A stretch of 64,000 bases of DNA, from assembly GCF_014805625.2 (NCBI RefSeq), contig NW_023998464.1, forward strand, positions 6,666,541 to 6,730,540, written 5' to 3'. Shown piece after piece: positions 1 to 14,700 of this stretch. The first letter of the stretch is position 1; each line of letters starts with the position of its first letter. Origin of the DNA: Glossina fuscipes (taxonomy: Eukaryota > Arthropoda > Insecta > Diptera > Glossinidae). The position numbers and the translations under genes were made by a program. A model generated the notes under the pieces. That model had not been told where the DNA came from and made no database searches. It worked only from the letters and a program-made list of their open reading frames with translations.

Positions 1-60
1 TGTTTCAGATACAGCTTTGGCTGAAGGAGTTAACTTAAGTTCTGACGCAGTTGTCGTCAT
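1..60 (-). CDS. Possible first coding exon of an alternative transcript or neighbouring gene
   Basis: On the minus strand an ATG at 58-60 in a good context (GGTAAAATGACG) opens MTTTASELKLTPSAKAVSET and runs off the left edge. The peptide is Thr/Ala/Ser-rich with no recognised domain. It lies downstream of the last visible spire exon, on the same strand. It could therefore start a shorter, C-terminal spire isoform (known for fly spire) or the next gene. A DRE-like TATCGAT motif sits at 366-372. A GT at minus-strand positions 14-13 could be a donor. Twenty codons are too few to be sure that it is coding. Confidence 0.3.
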   Translation of the reverse strand, partial: MTTTASELKLTPSAKAVSET

Positions 61-1092
61 TTTACCTAATTTTTTTAATTTTGTGCTTGAGTCATATCGA
101 TTAAAATTTCATAAATGCCATTTTGTATTCCAATTATCTAAGATTCATTTATTAAATATGTAAAGGTGAAAATGCGTATTTGTCTTTGTATGGGCTTTTA
201 TCCATGCCATTGTATTCCCTGTTGTTTAAGACGAACAACAATTAATAAAATTTCACTTTCGTTTTGTTTCTTTGTATGCGAGTGCGTGCTCTTTCCTCAT
301 AACATAGAATAAGGAAATCTCTCCCGTTGTATGACACATGACATTTGCGGTTTAAAGAATTGAACTATCGATCCGAGGAAAATTACTTTTTTACACGAAC
401 TTATACAAACTGTTAATTAAAAACATTTTATTAATATTAAATAAAACTTTTGAAGACATTGTTTGTTGGTCGCTTATATATCTTATAACTGTCGTTGAGA
501 AAAACTTCGATAGTTTTTGTTTGCGTTTCATCAAATTTCCAGATATATAACAAAACTCTCTTAAAGAATTTTTATCACTTTCCGAGGGCCGATCGGTGAT
601 TGTCATTAAAAATCACAATATGCATAAATAGAAACTGTTTTGATGAAAAAATAAACCTGAGTTTATTTTGTTTATGTTATATTAAATTAGGTGTGCGTTT
701 CTTGAACCGAATATCTAATGACTTTTTCCAGGTAAGCTTTCCACATTCTTCGCTATTTTACATTAGATTTAATACTAAATTACTAAATGAGTACACAGTT
801 TATTGTAACAGCAGCAGAAGCAGCAGCAATTGTTTCAATTCCAATTTGTCTTTCTTTTGGATAAAACGCATGCGCTATTTAACAACGAGACGAGTCGAGT
901 CTTTTATGTGGGAAAGCTTTTCCAACTTGCAATTTAATTACTTATATGATATATATGTGGTTAGACACAGTAGTGTACAGTTTATATACAAAAAACATAC
1001 CAAACGTTTATTTTGTATGCACTTTTATGCTCTTGAAGCATGCGAAAATATCAGCAAGCAATCAAGAAAAAACTATCTCACATGTTACCAAT

Positions 1093-1093
<1 letters not shown>

Positions 1094-1137
<44 letters not shown>
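1094..1137. repeat. (AG)n microsatellite
   Basis: About 22 uninterrupted AG units, followed by a degenerate GA/AAAG tail to about 1153. Confidence 0.95.
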
Positions 1138-1147
<10 letters not shown>

Positions 1148-1735
1148 AAGAGAAATATTGGTTATTACCAAGGTTGAGATAATCCAAAAGCTCAGTAGCA
1201 AATACAACCTAAGATAATAGATTGATAAAAAGAGAAATTCCGAACAATATCAATACCTTATGCATATGACGGCATCTTCGGTCAAGACAGCGTATATTAG
1301 CTCGAGAGCAACTCTCAACGGAAACCACCAACACCTACCCTCGTTTAGTAGTAATATTCCTTTTTTTCAGTTAACAGCACAGCATTTTTATTTTTCTTTT
1401 AGATAGCCCACAACATGAGAGCTGATATGTAAGGAATACGTGAGAAGTTCGTTCCCTTTGTAGCGAATGTTAGATGCAAATCACCGAAAAAAACGCGGGA
1501 CGCTAAACAAATTTTTAAATATCCCTTTTTTTAATAAATACGCATCAAAAGGTTAACGGAATCTATTTGTACTGGGGTTACACATGATCTTAATATATAT
1601 TCGATAACAGATATTTGATATTTGTCATAAACTTCAAGTTGTTCTGCAAATCAAGCGAATATTCGATTTATTGAAATCATGGCTTTCTTCAGTAGTCAAA
1701 TTTCTTTCTCATTATAAGTATACGGTGAATAGACA

Positions 1736-1945
1736 ATGCCTTCTCTCAAATTTCTGTGCCTAGCATCTGTTAGCATCGATAAGAAAACCAATAACAAGAA
1801 GAGAGAATTGGTAACATTACCAAATTTCGATAAAGGTTCAAACAATGATAAACCCCTTTTGGGAAGTTTTAAGAAGAATTCGTTTTTCAGCAAAAGCGGG
1901 GGAGGTGGGAGCAATCCCACGAAGTTCACAAAAGACGGAATATAA
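1736..1945 (+). CDS. Small unidentified ORF, Lys/Asn/Ser/Gly-rich
   Basis: A 69-codon frame beginning MPSLKFLCLASVSIDKKTNN and ending with FSKSGGGGSNPTKFTKDGI. It has only a weak hydrophobic start, not a clear signal peptide, and no domain I recognise. Codon use looks more protein-like than neighbouring frames, but a 96-codon frame overlaps on the other strand and no splice or promoter evidence supports it. It could be a chance ORF or a remnant of a small secreted peptide gene. Confidence 0.15.
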   Translation: MPSLKFLCLASVSIDKKTNNKKRELVTLPNFDKGSNNDKPLLGSFKKNSFFSKSGGGGSNPTKFTKDGI

Positions 1946-4900
1946 ATTATATATGCATTATTGTGTGATTCATTAGCGGCAATCAAAATTACCGTTGATG
2001 AGTCGGCCGTAATTATTTTTACTTTCTAATAGAAATAAGGAAGTTTTTAATATTAGGATAAATTGTTATCAAGTTCTATTATAGGCAAAGCGCTGTTTCT
2101 GGGTTGCATGAAAACTGAATACCAATCCTCTGTGCAAAGCATAAGCTCTGGCCGTGGGGAGCGAGGATCTAAACAGTTGTGCAACTATACAGACCCAAAA
2201 AGGAGTATAACTTATAAACAGCCAAATGATGAAATTTGGAATGTGTGATGTTGTAGGTTGAGTACAATGAATGCGCTGGACGGATGCTAACGTTACCCCT
2301 TTTTTTAGCTTTTCCCAATATTTCTATCATTATTCGAATTCACACACAAATATTTGTTAAAATAACTAAAGTCGCCACAAACATTATTTTCTAAATATAA
2401 TCAAAAATTAATAATTAATTACTAAGTCGGGAAAAAACTTTTGCATATAAATTGTACATTATAAAGTCACACTATTGCAAAAATGAAACGAAAAAAATTA
2501 AAATATTAGAGAGCTTGTATAGTAAAAATCATATAAGAAAAAATATATAAGAAGAGAAAAGAAAATAATAATATTTAATGTAATAATAATAATGATATTA
2601 TAACAACAATAATAATAACAATTTCATCTATTTATATTAACTTTAGCCCTTTGAAAAGAGGTAATAATTATTTAATATTCTATTTAAAGAGGAAATAAAA
2701 TATCATTCATTAGAATAATCGAAAAGCAATTTTTATTTCATTACTAAAAAAAAAAATTCTAATCTAATTTTTAAAAGTTCGCTTACGCTTACTGCACCTT
2801 TTTAATATTGACCCAGGAAAAACATGAAAAAGGGAGAAAATGGTTTAATATTGAAAAGCACTTACTTTCTTTACCATTTGTAAGCGAAAAAAACTACACT
2901 AAACAGCAAGATACCATAAGATTTCGATAACAGATTTGAAGGGCTCTAAGGCGATAAAATGATATTTTCATCAAGGTCAAGAACATGTAACGTAACGTTT
3001 TATCATAACTTTGCATTAATGAGTGTTAAGTCTTGGGAATAAAATTTATATATTATGTAATGTATGATGTATGATATATTATATATGTATATTAGTGCGT
3101 ATATGGTGGTATATGTGGTATGGTAGTACAGTTAAATAAACTTTTGGCCTAAATTGTTTTACAAATTAGGAAAAACATATGTTAAATGAAAGTTTACGAT
3201 ATTAACAGTTCCGATCGACTCATAGCTGTTGTCGTACATTTTCTTGTTAATAAGATGTAAAGTTTACGAAGTACTATTCAATATATTGGACTTGCAAATA
3301 AGTATTCAAAGTATTTTCAATCCTGAGGGGTGGGTGGACAGCGTTCATCATTCATCAAATTTCCTACATTTGCAAATCTCACTTGCACCAAGCCATTGGG
3401 CACTACACAAAAAAAAAGAGAATACATAACTATATAGAAATTAAGAGCGGAAATGTAAAATAAGGAAATTAAAATTCTGTTCAGTTAGACAAAACTACCA
3501 GGTATTATTTCTCATACATACGCAATTATTTCTCACACAAGCAGCATTTTTTTATTTGATGAGGGAGCTTTTGAAGTGATATTCTCTTGCAGTAATTGTA
3601 CTAAACTTTTACGAGGCTAAATATTAAAATCCAATGAATGCTCAAATGACAGTTTCACAACTCATTTTTCATTTCTAATGAGTAACGTTTTCTACGATTT
3701 TATTTTGTCTAACAATAGAAAATTTTGTTTGGTTTATCGTAAGAGAAAATTCTTTCAATCCAACTGAATTAAACTGAAAATTATGTTTAATTTAAAGTTC
3801 GCCAAAAAGTATGCAAACGATTTTTGTTACAATAATGTAAATTAAATACATAATCGCAAAAAAGTGGGTGAAGAAAAACTTCTGTTTGTCCTTACATTGG
3901 TAAAGAGAAAATTTGCATATTTAAAAAACAAAAACTTGCTAATTGCCAAGCTAGCAGTTTCTGTCTTGACATTTTTACGTTGGATTGGAAAAAAGAAGCA
4001 ACGATCACGTAATATAATGGATATGAAGATTTATTTGAAAAATTTTCCAAAAATACTTAAATAAATCATGATTCAATGTTGCCGTCCTAATTGAACATCT
4101 AACCATATATGGTTGAATATAAGCTAACGGGATTAAATAAAAACTTATGCGAATAGTTTGTATTTTGTATACAAAGGTGTTGCATTCGTTTAAAATTTCA
4201 TAGTAAAATTCATAGTTTAGATTAGAAATTTTTAATTTATTAAACATTTATATGGTTGTCTACGATGCAATTTGAAATTTACGGCTTTCACTGTCTTGAA
4301 TAAACCTTTGAACTAAGCAATAGCTAAATACCTAAACGGAAAAGTATACATAACTTATTTAGGGGAACACATCTACAGATTCGATTTTAAGACGAGAAAA
4401 AAAAGTCTCTTGATTTCATAAGATGACAGGACCATGGAGGAAAACAAAAAACAAAAACGAAACTATTTTTGGTTATATGCAAGTGAAAACTGAAAAGTCG
4501 CATTTTATTGTCATTTTATGTAAACAAAGTCTCTGTGGATAGGCGGTGTGGTCAGAGCAAAGTCAACGCGTTTTGTGCACATATCACCATAAAAACTTTG
4601 CCTGTCAATTCTTTGAAAGGACCAACAACCGAACACAATGAAAATGGCCAAACAAACGAGCCCGCAACAAATCTAAACGAATGCTAAACAAATTCAAACA
4701 TTCAAACGTCACTGTAATAAAAATGCAATGCTACACAACTCAACACATAGCGATACAGCAACTAAAATGTAAGACAAAATTAGAAAATCGAAGAAGCCAC
4801 TGTGATAGAGTAGACAGTAAAAAGTGAAATAACTTCGAATTTTGTTACTTTAAAGACCAAGTGAAAGAGTTTTCTAGCTAACATGGTATGTTTTGTATTT

Positions 4901-5657
4901 AACGTTTTTAGCTTATTTCTGACCGCTCCGAATGTTAGAATGTAAATATTGGAAATATTTACTCTCTTTTCGCACACATTGACTTGGAAAATCACTAAGC
5001 ACCAGCAATTAAACAAAAAAAAAGTACATCTCTTAAGTTTCAAAATGAATTTAATTAAAATGAACCAAAAATATATAAAAAAAAAAATCAGAAAATTCCA
5101 AAGTTTAAATTGAACAAAGTTCTCTTTCGAATATAATAATTCTAGTATTGTGTGAGGCTATAAATTTTTTCACCAACATTTTTTTTTTTTTTTGTTTTTT
5201 GAGAAAGATTGCTTTTATTCGAGCTAATATTTAATTTAATGGTTAGTTTGCCTAGTGATAGGTTTCTGGCTGCATGGTGAACAAGTGCATTGCGTGAAAT
5301 TGATTTTACAGCGGCTTTAGCGACACAAATAAAAGTCAACCGAATATGAATTTTTATTTCATATGTTAAATAATCAAAAAAGTACTCAGCCTAATACTAC
5401 AGACAGCATTAGTTGATTGCCATTGTTAGCATTCATGAATTTGAACTAAGTGAATAAATTTAATATAAAAAGGGTCTACAAAGAAGAACTGAACTTTTAA
5501 AGGCTCAATATATTTGAATCTATCGCACATTTGTTGTACGCACAAGGATATTGATACTAGTACGTGACAACGTTCATTTCACAAATTCAACCCCAAAGGC
5601 TTTTATATACACGTACGCTTTATTAATCGAAGAATAATTTTTTTTGTCCGTACTTAC

Positions 5658-5790
5658 AGCGATCTTTGAGGCGAGGTGGCGCAGGCGGTGATATATGCTT
5701 CAGAGTTCGCCCTTTCCGTATCGAATCCATTAATTGTTCGCGTGGTGAAGGCGTACGTTTTATGGGCGGCGGTAATTTACGATCCGAGGC
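5658..5790 (-). CDS. spir: spire exon, first WH2 motif
   Basis: Acceptor ATTTTCAG, donor GTAAGTAC; 133 nt. It encodes a proline-rich lead ([12 protein letters not shown]) and an actin-binding WH2 helix plus LKxx-type motif ([20 protein letters not shown]). It leaves in phase 1. The next exon, which should carry WH2 motifs 2-4, was not found between 1 and 5657, so it probably lies beyond the left edge. Confidence 0.93.
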
Positions 5791-8700
5791 CTGAAAATTA
5801 CAGATTTAAATAAAAGAAGAAATTACTTTTGAAAAATATCTTTTTTCTTTTATTTGCAAATAATTTCCAATGCTAAGTTTTTTAGTTTGCAATGTAAGAA
5901 ATTGCATGTCTGACTTTGCGGTGGTAACTCCTTTACACAAAGACAATAATGCTAGCAACATGCCAAGAAAGCGCAACAAACTGGGCCATCTATCTATTTA
6001 AACTAAAATTGCGAAAAAAAAAAAAACAAAAACTCTACCCAAAGTGTTTAAAAATAAACAGCTTATGTATGAGCGAATATATGCACTGTTATAAGTACAC
6101 ACTTATGGCACTTTCCCTCCCATAAGCTAAAGTTATTTTGTTACAACAGACCACTGAATAGAAAAAATGTATTTAAAATTTTCGACATTTATGGTCGTAC
6201 AAACAACATTTTATCGTAAAAAGAGAACATACGCAGAAAAGTTGTGGGAACCAGTTCGCAGGAATTTAGACGAAGAGTGGTATGTTAAGTTATACGTTTA
6301 GCTTGATCTGTTAACAATAATATACAAAAAGATAGTGATCGTCTATCCTATATCGTGCAGAGAGGGTAGTTGAATTTTATACCGAGTCTTTTATACTTGT
6401 ATATAATAGCTGGAAGTTGTTTGTCTAATTATACGAACCCGAGGATCAAGTGGTCAACCATATTCTTTTAGATGTTAAGATGCTGCGAATAAATGTTTAT
6501 ACCAAATACTAAAATTATATCTGCTGCGTAGTTTGCAAGCTCCTCGACTATTTCAGATTTTATTGTTAAGAGGCTGAGAATGTCTGTAACTTCTTCTGGG
6601 TCACCAAAAAATGCTGTACTAATTTCTCTTTGTCAACGCACATACGGATGTACTGGAATTTCAAATCAGCAGTTATAACTCTAAACATGACTGACTAAGT
6701 ACTTTTTTAAAACACTTGAAATATATATATATATATATACATAATAATCAAACCTTTTTTAATGGAGGTCGCGATCGGATGAACTCTAGTATTAAAGCGT
6801 GGGCATCTTTTTTCACGCGCGGTGGTATGTCGCCGTTGACCATAACTTTGCGTAATTGGTATTTTCTGTAAACCGTAAACATTTCAAAGCCATTATCGTA
6901 GAAACTCATCTAAGAAAGCTGCAGACATGTACACATACCTGGAACGTATATCTTCCATTAGAATCTCGTAGGGTGTCAGTTCGTATTCTATAGGTGCTCG
7001 TTCGTAGTTTGCTTTCTTTAAACGAACGCCGCGCCTTAATTCATCAATAACTTGTACCCAAAAGCGAGCCTGTAAATAGTTAAATAAATGATCTATCATA
7101 GGAACAGTTTTTTCACACACGCAACCAATTTTCTTTTTTATAAACTAAACTAATCAGGACTAGGTCCATCAATCAGGACTAGGTCCATCAATACCTACTT
7201 GTACTGTTCTCCAGATTTCCAGATCTTGCTAAGTTGTTAAATGCAGTATATTATCAGAGAATAAACAAGAGAAGGATAACGTACTTTATAATTTTAGTTG
7301 CAATAATCGAAATAATTCCTTCGAAATTGAAATACCAGCATATTTATTTTTGTTTCTAAGCTCTACTCCCTAAGCAATGTTGGTTAAGAATTATTTATTT
7401 CAAGTTCTTACGCGAACTCTTTTCTCTTTATTTCGATAGAGTTTGTATGCCTTCCATCTACTTCCGACCGAGGTTGCGAAATTGCTTGATATTTTAGGGA
7501 ATAATGTCAGAAAGCAAAATTTTTATCACTTTCTACGTTAATTCCTATTCATGGTATTAATATTTTGAAAAAAGCTTTACAGGTAAAAAAGTTCAAGCCA
7601 AATCCCACACGCGTACACGTAAACAGAGAGCATCTCTGTTTTCCAGCAGGAATAAAAAATAAACCACATGAACCACAGCAAAATTTGAAAGATTTGATCC
7701 ATGATCGAGGCGGTAGTACCAATGGGTATTAAAATTTAACTTTTTTTTCGATATCTTTATAACACGCGGAAGCTTCGGAAACCCCATAAAGTTTATAAAT
7801 TCTTAATAAGTTTCAAATTCGCACTGCATTTAAGTTTTCCCAATTATATAGTATCTGTGATAACCATTCTCCCGCTCACAAAAATGAAGATATCGTTCAT
7901 AAATTTGCGAAAGCGTTCGCAAGGTCGTGGGTATAAAAGACCGGATACAATTTGCTAAATTGTTCAATTTTGAATTGATGGTAATAAATGAAAATCTTCA
8001 CGTTGCGCAATAGATTTAAGGTTGTAAGCATTAAAGATGTATTGTGCGTGACAGTCACGTAGCTTCCTTTCCTACCATTTCACGTAATCAAGAAACTCAC
8101 AATTCAAAAATTTCTAGCACTGATTTTCAACTCTAAAGTATTCCTTATTCATTTAAGGACCTTTGAACTTGAATATTTTAGACATTCGGTTTCTCACAGC
8201 GCACCGCAGCATATTGTCAAATAGTAGTTGAGAAAAACGAGTTAGTTTGGCGAAGACCTCTTCTAATGAGAAAGGTTTTTATTTTGAGTCTCTAATAAGA
8301 TTTGGTATATGAAAGATAATCTTAAACGGTCACTGACATAAGTTTGCTTCTTTCGAAGCAGGCGATGTTGAAGGATAAAATTCGAATTTTTTTTCTACAT
8401 AAAATGTAATTTTAATTTCAGCGATGGGATTTTCAAGTCCATGCGACGGTTGCTACAATTGCGGCTTAAAGCGATTCGAAAGCATAATTATAATATTTTT
8501 CCTATATGAGAGCAAGTGCTTTGATAGCGCATGAATTGCACCGACAATGGCACACCGAATAGAAAAAGTTGTCAGACGAAAAATTCGAAAAGAAAATTGT
8601 GGAGCCATTGGCTCAACAAGCATTTATGTACCTGTACAGATTGAACGAAATTCATATGAATGCACAAGTTTTTGGAAATTGCAATTGAGGCAAATCTTTT

Positions 8701-11700
8701 TGACACAAAAAACACAACAAAAACAAACGCGGACAAGTACGAGAGCGCAGAAAGCGGCAGAAAATGTATTTCAACATAAGCAGCATAACAGATGACAAAT
8801 CGCATAATTTTGAATGCACTTCATATGTAATCGAATGATATAAAGAAAATCTCTGCATAGATTGTGCATTCGAACACAACAATAAACAACATCAGCAGCA
8901 ACTCTTTCTTATAATATTTGATATACAATACGGCAAAGCGGTGCAAAAATGATTAACCCGCCTATGAACGACAACCATTCTTCGTAATAACAAGCAACGT
9001 AAACAAAATATTCGCAATGTGCGATACTATCGAAAATTAGTTACTCAAAAGTTATGCGCAATAGTGCCGTTAAAGTTTTACAAAGAATTAAAATGGTCGT
9101 GCTGTCGTGTAATAGAGTTGCAAGGTTTGCTTTTTTTCTCTTATTTCGCTTGATCGTTAACAGTAAATGATTGCGTGAATCAAATTCAACAACAATAACG
9201 ACATGTTTACAACAACAGCAATGAGTTGTAATCACAACGGCGAAGATGATTTGACAGTTGACTCTTGACTGCTGCATAATATCGATGGTAGGCTGATATC
9301 TTTTGCCAAGAAATAATAACAATAAAGAAAGAAAGAAGAAGAAAAAATAAGCAATAACAAGCAGTAGACAAAATCATTAGCATTTTCAGGAAGCTCTTGG
9401 CTTACATGTGCAAGTCCGAATATTTTTTTATCTCTAAACACGCATACAAACACGTATGCATATATAACTTGTGTATAACTTTTAAAATTTTAAATTTTTT
9501 CATTTGAAATGAACGATATTACTAAAAAATACAATCAGGATGTGATGTAATTCCAAAAAAAAAAAAAAAGAAAAAAAGGCAAGTAACGAAAAATGCACTT
9601 TATTAACATAATGACTGTAACACTGTATAAAAGCAGCAGCAGAAACAACAACAGCAAACCAACTGTTAAGTTTAATGCGGCATAACGTGTAGAGTTAAAT
9701 GTTTCAAACTTGAATGGAATATCACGTAAAAGAAATCAGTGGGGCATGGCATAGAAAAACATTGCCGACATTATACGTAAACCTGATTGAGCGCATGTAA
9801 ATCGAATTTCCGCTAATTGTATACCGGGAATATGTCTTAGCTATCTTTGACATTCGTTGTCAACTGAAAACATTACACAAATTTGGAAATGGCAATGACC
9901 ACCCATGGGCGAAAGCCTTGTATAAAATTGCTTAGAATTATCTTTACATTTATTTAACAGCATGGTGTAATGTCTGCCTTACAGAGGATCTTTTCAAAAG
10001 AACGTGTTATCCTCCTTTTTCGCTTTCTCTTTTTAAGGTTATATCTTCGCAATTATTTTAATTACTTTACACTGATGATAGGAAGTGCACAGGTCTCATC
10101 AATGTTTTCTAAATCATTAAATTACTTATCAAAATTTCTTTTTCCTTTAAGGTTCCAGGAACTTTTAGCATTCTAGCACTAAGTTACTTCTGCTAATCAA
10201 TCATCATTCCGATAAGCGGTATATAATTTATTTAGACTAAAGCAGATTGATCACTAGGCAGCAACTAGGACTATCGGCTCAATTTTTTAAAAAAGACAGG
10301 CTAGCATAGTCATGAAGTAGCTTTCTCTTGAAAAAAATTTATTTATATTTTCTAATGTTCCCATGCCAACAAGATACCGCAGCACGAGAAGTGGAGAAAA
10401 TCTTTTAGACTGTACCATATGTATAGATTCACTTAAACAAGATTATGTCCTTCGTCTCGATTCTTGAGAAAGTCCAAAACTCTAACGCTATCTTAGTTAA
10501 CCAATGGAAGGATAATTTTTGGAAACTGTAGTCATTTTGACGAGAACTACAAACATCGTCGACCCAAAATCTCTCTTAAGATGCGCCTACTCGCGACTGT
10601 ACAAACAAAACGATAAATATAACTAACTTTCGATCGTATATTTTCGATGCGGGTGAATCAAATTTGTTAAATTACCTTGAATATGTGTGTGTACGTAAGT
10701 ATACCGCAATTACTTAACTAATTTGAGAATTGTGTTAACCTTTTTTTTGAATTTATTTAAGTATTTTATCGTTCGGTTTTCGTAAACATTTTTGAAAAAC
10801 ATCTTAAAGTGTGTAACAGACCGTAACTGATTCATTTTAATACATATGCCATGTAATTCTTCAGAGAATGTTAAAATAATTAAGATGAACGCTTAATTCA
10901 GGCAACTTTTAAGAGAAATCTAGAAGCCACTTTCCCTTAAGACTTTCTTGCTCTAAATATTGGAAAAGAAGAAGCATCCAGGACAACAATCAAGTTAGAT
11001 TTAGAGGAATTAAATTTGTCGACTCTAGATTGAATACTGAGGTTGTCTGTCGAAATTCGGTGAAATGTTTAAAGGGAAATAATAAGGAGTAAAAAAAAAG
11101 CAGATTTTGTAATAAATTTATGAATACTATGAAGAAGCGCGTAGTCCCAATCGCGTAAATAGTAACATGATGACGATTTTATAATATATTTATGGAGTCC
11201 ACGGAGCAGCACTTAGTCTCGATCATATAAATAGAAGCACAGCCACGTGCCACCATCATGAGGGGACCGTTGTGCACACTCTGAAACTAAAGAATGTTAT
11301 CGATTGCGGCGACGTCCACCTGCCGATAGAGATCGTTGCCATCTTGTATTTTAAAATAATAGTAATAAGTATCGACACGAATATCGGATCAGCGGTTATG
11401 CCATATGTATGAAATTAACTTAAACCCCGCTATAGATCGGAGCTTTCTACCAGTATTATAATCTTTGCTCCACCTAATGCGGAAACGTATGTGGATTACA
11501 CAAACGTTACGATAATCAAAAACATGACACCAAGAAAACGAAAAGATTCGCTTAAATTATTTCCGTCATTTTAATTCTAACTCTCTGTTTTGATTATTAA
11601 ACGCAATTTTTATTTTTAGTTTGATCGCTTACGTGCTTTCGACCGCATAAGCTGTTGCCGTTGGTCAACCACTTGTAAATAAAAAATTGACGTAAACTAT

Positions 11701-14700
11701 AAAAATCGTGCATACAAGACTTGAAAAAGCAGCCGCCCGTTGTTATCATTAATTGATAAGAAATTCTTTATAGGCGCTTGAAATTCACTTAATTAGATTG
11801 CAATAATAACAATAATAAACAATTTTTTGTTTATTTAACATACATAAACAAAGACTACTTCATCATACCACTACAGAATTGATCCAAGATATCGACCATG
11901 TATCGTTGCGTTCATAAGGTGCATCTTGCATATGAAGTCTTTCGAATCACATTTTTACACGGTTTGGTAGCACTTTGCAAGTAGCTGTCGAAATCAAAAA
12001 TATTTTAATATTTGCGAACATGCCCTTCATTTATTTATTTGTGTTTCTACACTATACCCTTGCGATATAGCTTATATTAAGTTATCGTATGCAACAAGCA
12101 GAAGGGCTTAAGATGGAGCCACCTTTTATTATACCAATCGATTCAGAATCATAGTCTACTAAATTGATCTAAATCTGTCCGTCTATCTGTCTGATGTTTA
12201 TCGATCTAAATTTGGGTTCAAGCTACAGGTCGTAATTTTTCAGATACTTCGATGAAATTTCGTATAGTGAAAATGGTCCGGATCGGTCAACTTTTTCGAC
12301 CATTCCCCATATAACGTCCTCTTCTGAAAAGTTGTTATAAGGAAAAAATTGTGATTTTCAAAATTTTTCCGGCTGAGGCATTTTTTGAACCCCCTCTCTT
12401 AGACGGAAAACCAAAGCTCAAACGACAAAAACATATGCAAAAGGTATGCTTTTCAATGCTTCATGAAGAAAATTATATCTTAATAGTAATTTAACATAAA
12501 AACTTAAAGGTACCAAATTTGAACCTTCTCGGCCTGTTTTTTGGATCCTACACTAAAAAGGATTTTCATGGAAATTGAAACTTTGTTGAGCAGAGAGGTC
12601 TAAGTTTTAATATGTGGTGATGAAAATTGACTCGTAACAGTAATTTCATACAAAAATGAGCTCTACAAAATTTGGACTATCTACGCCCTTTTTGGGTTTT
12701 TGCCCTATGTAAGAATTAAAATTGTATTACATTAGGTGGTGTTGTGGACCCGATTTCCCATAAATACGTACTTGAAAAATTTGCTTTTATACAGAAGCAA
12801 GATAAAATCTTTGTGTTCTATAATAAAAATAAAACTTGTGTTAGTAGTAGTGTTATGTTGTGTAGGGTATTTAAAGGTCGGCCTTGCCCGACTACAATGT
12901 TCTACTTGTTTTTTAATGAGCAAAGTTTTTTTTATTTTAACACTATAATTTTCTTAGTTCTGACCTTTTTTGGTCCCTACACCACTTTTTATGTTTGCGC
13001 GGTTGCATATAACACTTTCCCCATTGCTGAAAAGCATATCTGTCCGTCCGCTTGTCTTGCTTTCTTATGTTTAACTTATTGATGCACAATTTTTGAGATA
13101 TTTTGATGACATTTGGTACACCGATATGTTTTAACTCATGGACTAATGCTATTATCGCGGAGCGGATCACTTCCCGTACAAAGCCTGATCTTGAAAAGAA
13201 TAATTGTATGAATGAAATATTTAACCAAAAATCTAACAATTTGAAGTCTTATAAAAAAAACAAGAAGCAAACTAAACATTTACTTTTTGCTAATTGTGAA
13301 TCCGTCCTTTTTAACCCGGTTTATTTTTCTGCATAGCGTGTGAGATGGCAAACTCGAAGGTTAAGCGAAGAAAACCTTGGTCTGTAAACAAAGTTTGACG
13401 CTAAGATTAGAAGGGAAAAAAAGCGAACTCTTTATCTCTAACGTTGTATTTTTGCGAGATGCGCCTGTGGCCTTCGTCTATACGTGCGGCGACGCCAAAC
13501 TTGACGCATTCGCACGCCCTATCTACCGAAAATCAAATATTCATGTAGCACTAGACGCTTGTTACGTAAACTAGATGCCTGTTACAAAATTAAATGTTCA
13601 AATACTCACAATGCTAGAAAAAAGGCGGTACGTTAAGAAAAGAAGCTAAGCAATAGCTTCACCTTCACTTCAATGTATATATAGATAGATAGAACTTGGC
13701 AGGGATTGGGATGCCAATATAATTTTTCATATTTGCTAGCGCTGTAATGTAGAAAAAGCGGTCTAAAAGAGTATAATGAAAAGAATAATTGATTGTAAGC
13801 GCAAATGCTGATGAGAGACACGATGACGATATTTGCAAATTGCGTACATTTCCGTAACGAACATGAAGGTTTTGTGTACGCGATTCTCTTACTTTGCAAA
13901 AGAAGATCAGTGACTTACCCAATCATTAAATCCTAATTTCGCCAACTCTTGTTGGGAGGTTTGAAATTCAGATTTTAGGTGTAATTTGGCAACATCTGGA
14001 AAGAGTTACGGTAAAGTAATAAAACGGCTTTTTGCAAGAAATGAAGAGAGAGAAGATTTACTTACCGTCGTTTAAAACTTGTTGCAGAAATATTCGGAGT
14101 TCAAGCGTCTCAGTTACTAATGCTCGACAAACTGCTTTATAATGCTCTTCAGGTACAATGGGTTTAATGTGGTTAGCACAGGCCTGTTTGGACGATACGA
14201 AAAATACATTTATTTTGTACAGCAGAAATATATATAAAAAGTGAAGTAGTAGTAGTGAAATAAATTAATATATGCCAGAGTTTTTCTATTCTAAATTATA
14301 AAATGGTGGCAAATGAGCTCTGTCTTAGAATTGCAACTGCATATAGTTCAACTATTAGAATTATGCTCGATGGCCTTAAAGTGGTGCTTATGTTGGGCAA
14401 GAATTTTTTAAGCAAAATAATAGATATGGGCGAGAAAAGGCAAGATTATGGCAACGAGAATTTGCTTAAGTTTTACAACCTTATTTAGGTGTTGGGTATA
14501 AAATGTGCTCCTATAGCACACTTCCCTGCCTTCCACCGCCGAAAGATATGCTTAGAGGAAATCGTGACATTCCATTTCAACAGGAATCTGTTTCGGAATA
14601 ACAACCCCATTTAAAAGTGTTCCTTCTTTTCTATTTCTTCATTTATCTAAAATTAGCGCAAAACATGAATTAAAACCATACTCTTGTTATATAATTTACT

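Larger units (their letters stand above)
61..5657. other. Non-coding stretch, presumed spire intron
   Basis: No exon is recognisable in either strand. It holds a long AG repeat (1094-1137), AT-rich sequence with many homopolymers, and one small plus-strand ORF described separately (1736-1945). The 205-codon frame at 600-1217 runs through the AG repeat and has no protein-like character. If spire continues downstream, this whole stretch belongs to its next intron. Confidence 0.6.
7070..13918 (-). other. spire intron (6.85 kb)
   Basis: GT-AG intron with no nested gene recognised. It contains a 19-bp perfect tandem duplication (7152-7189) and two adjoining dispersed repeat copies (about 12050-13160). 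The 82-codon frame at 8547-8795 and the other frames here lack protein-like features. Confidence 0.85.

Noticed and set aside
600..1217. 205-codon plus-strand frame
   Set aside because: It crosses the (AG)n tract and encodes an Arg/Glu dipeptide run; the rest is AT-rich chance translation without domains.
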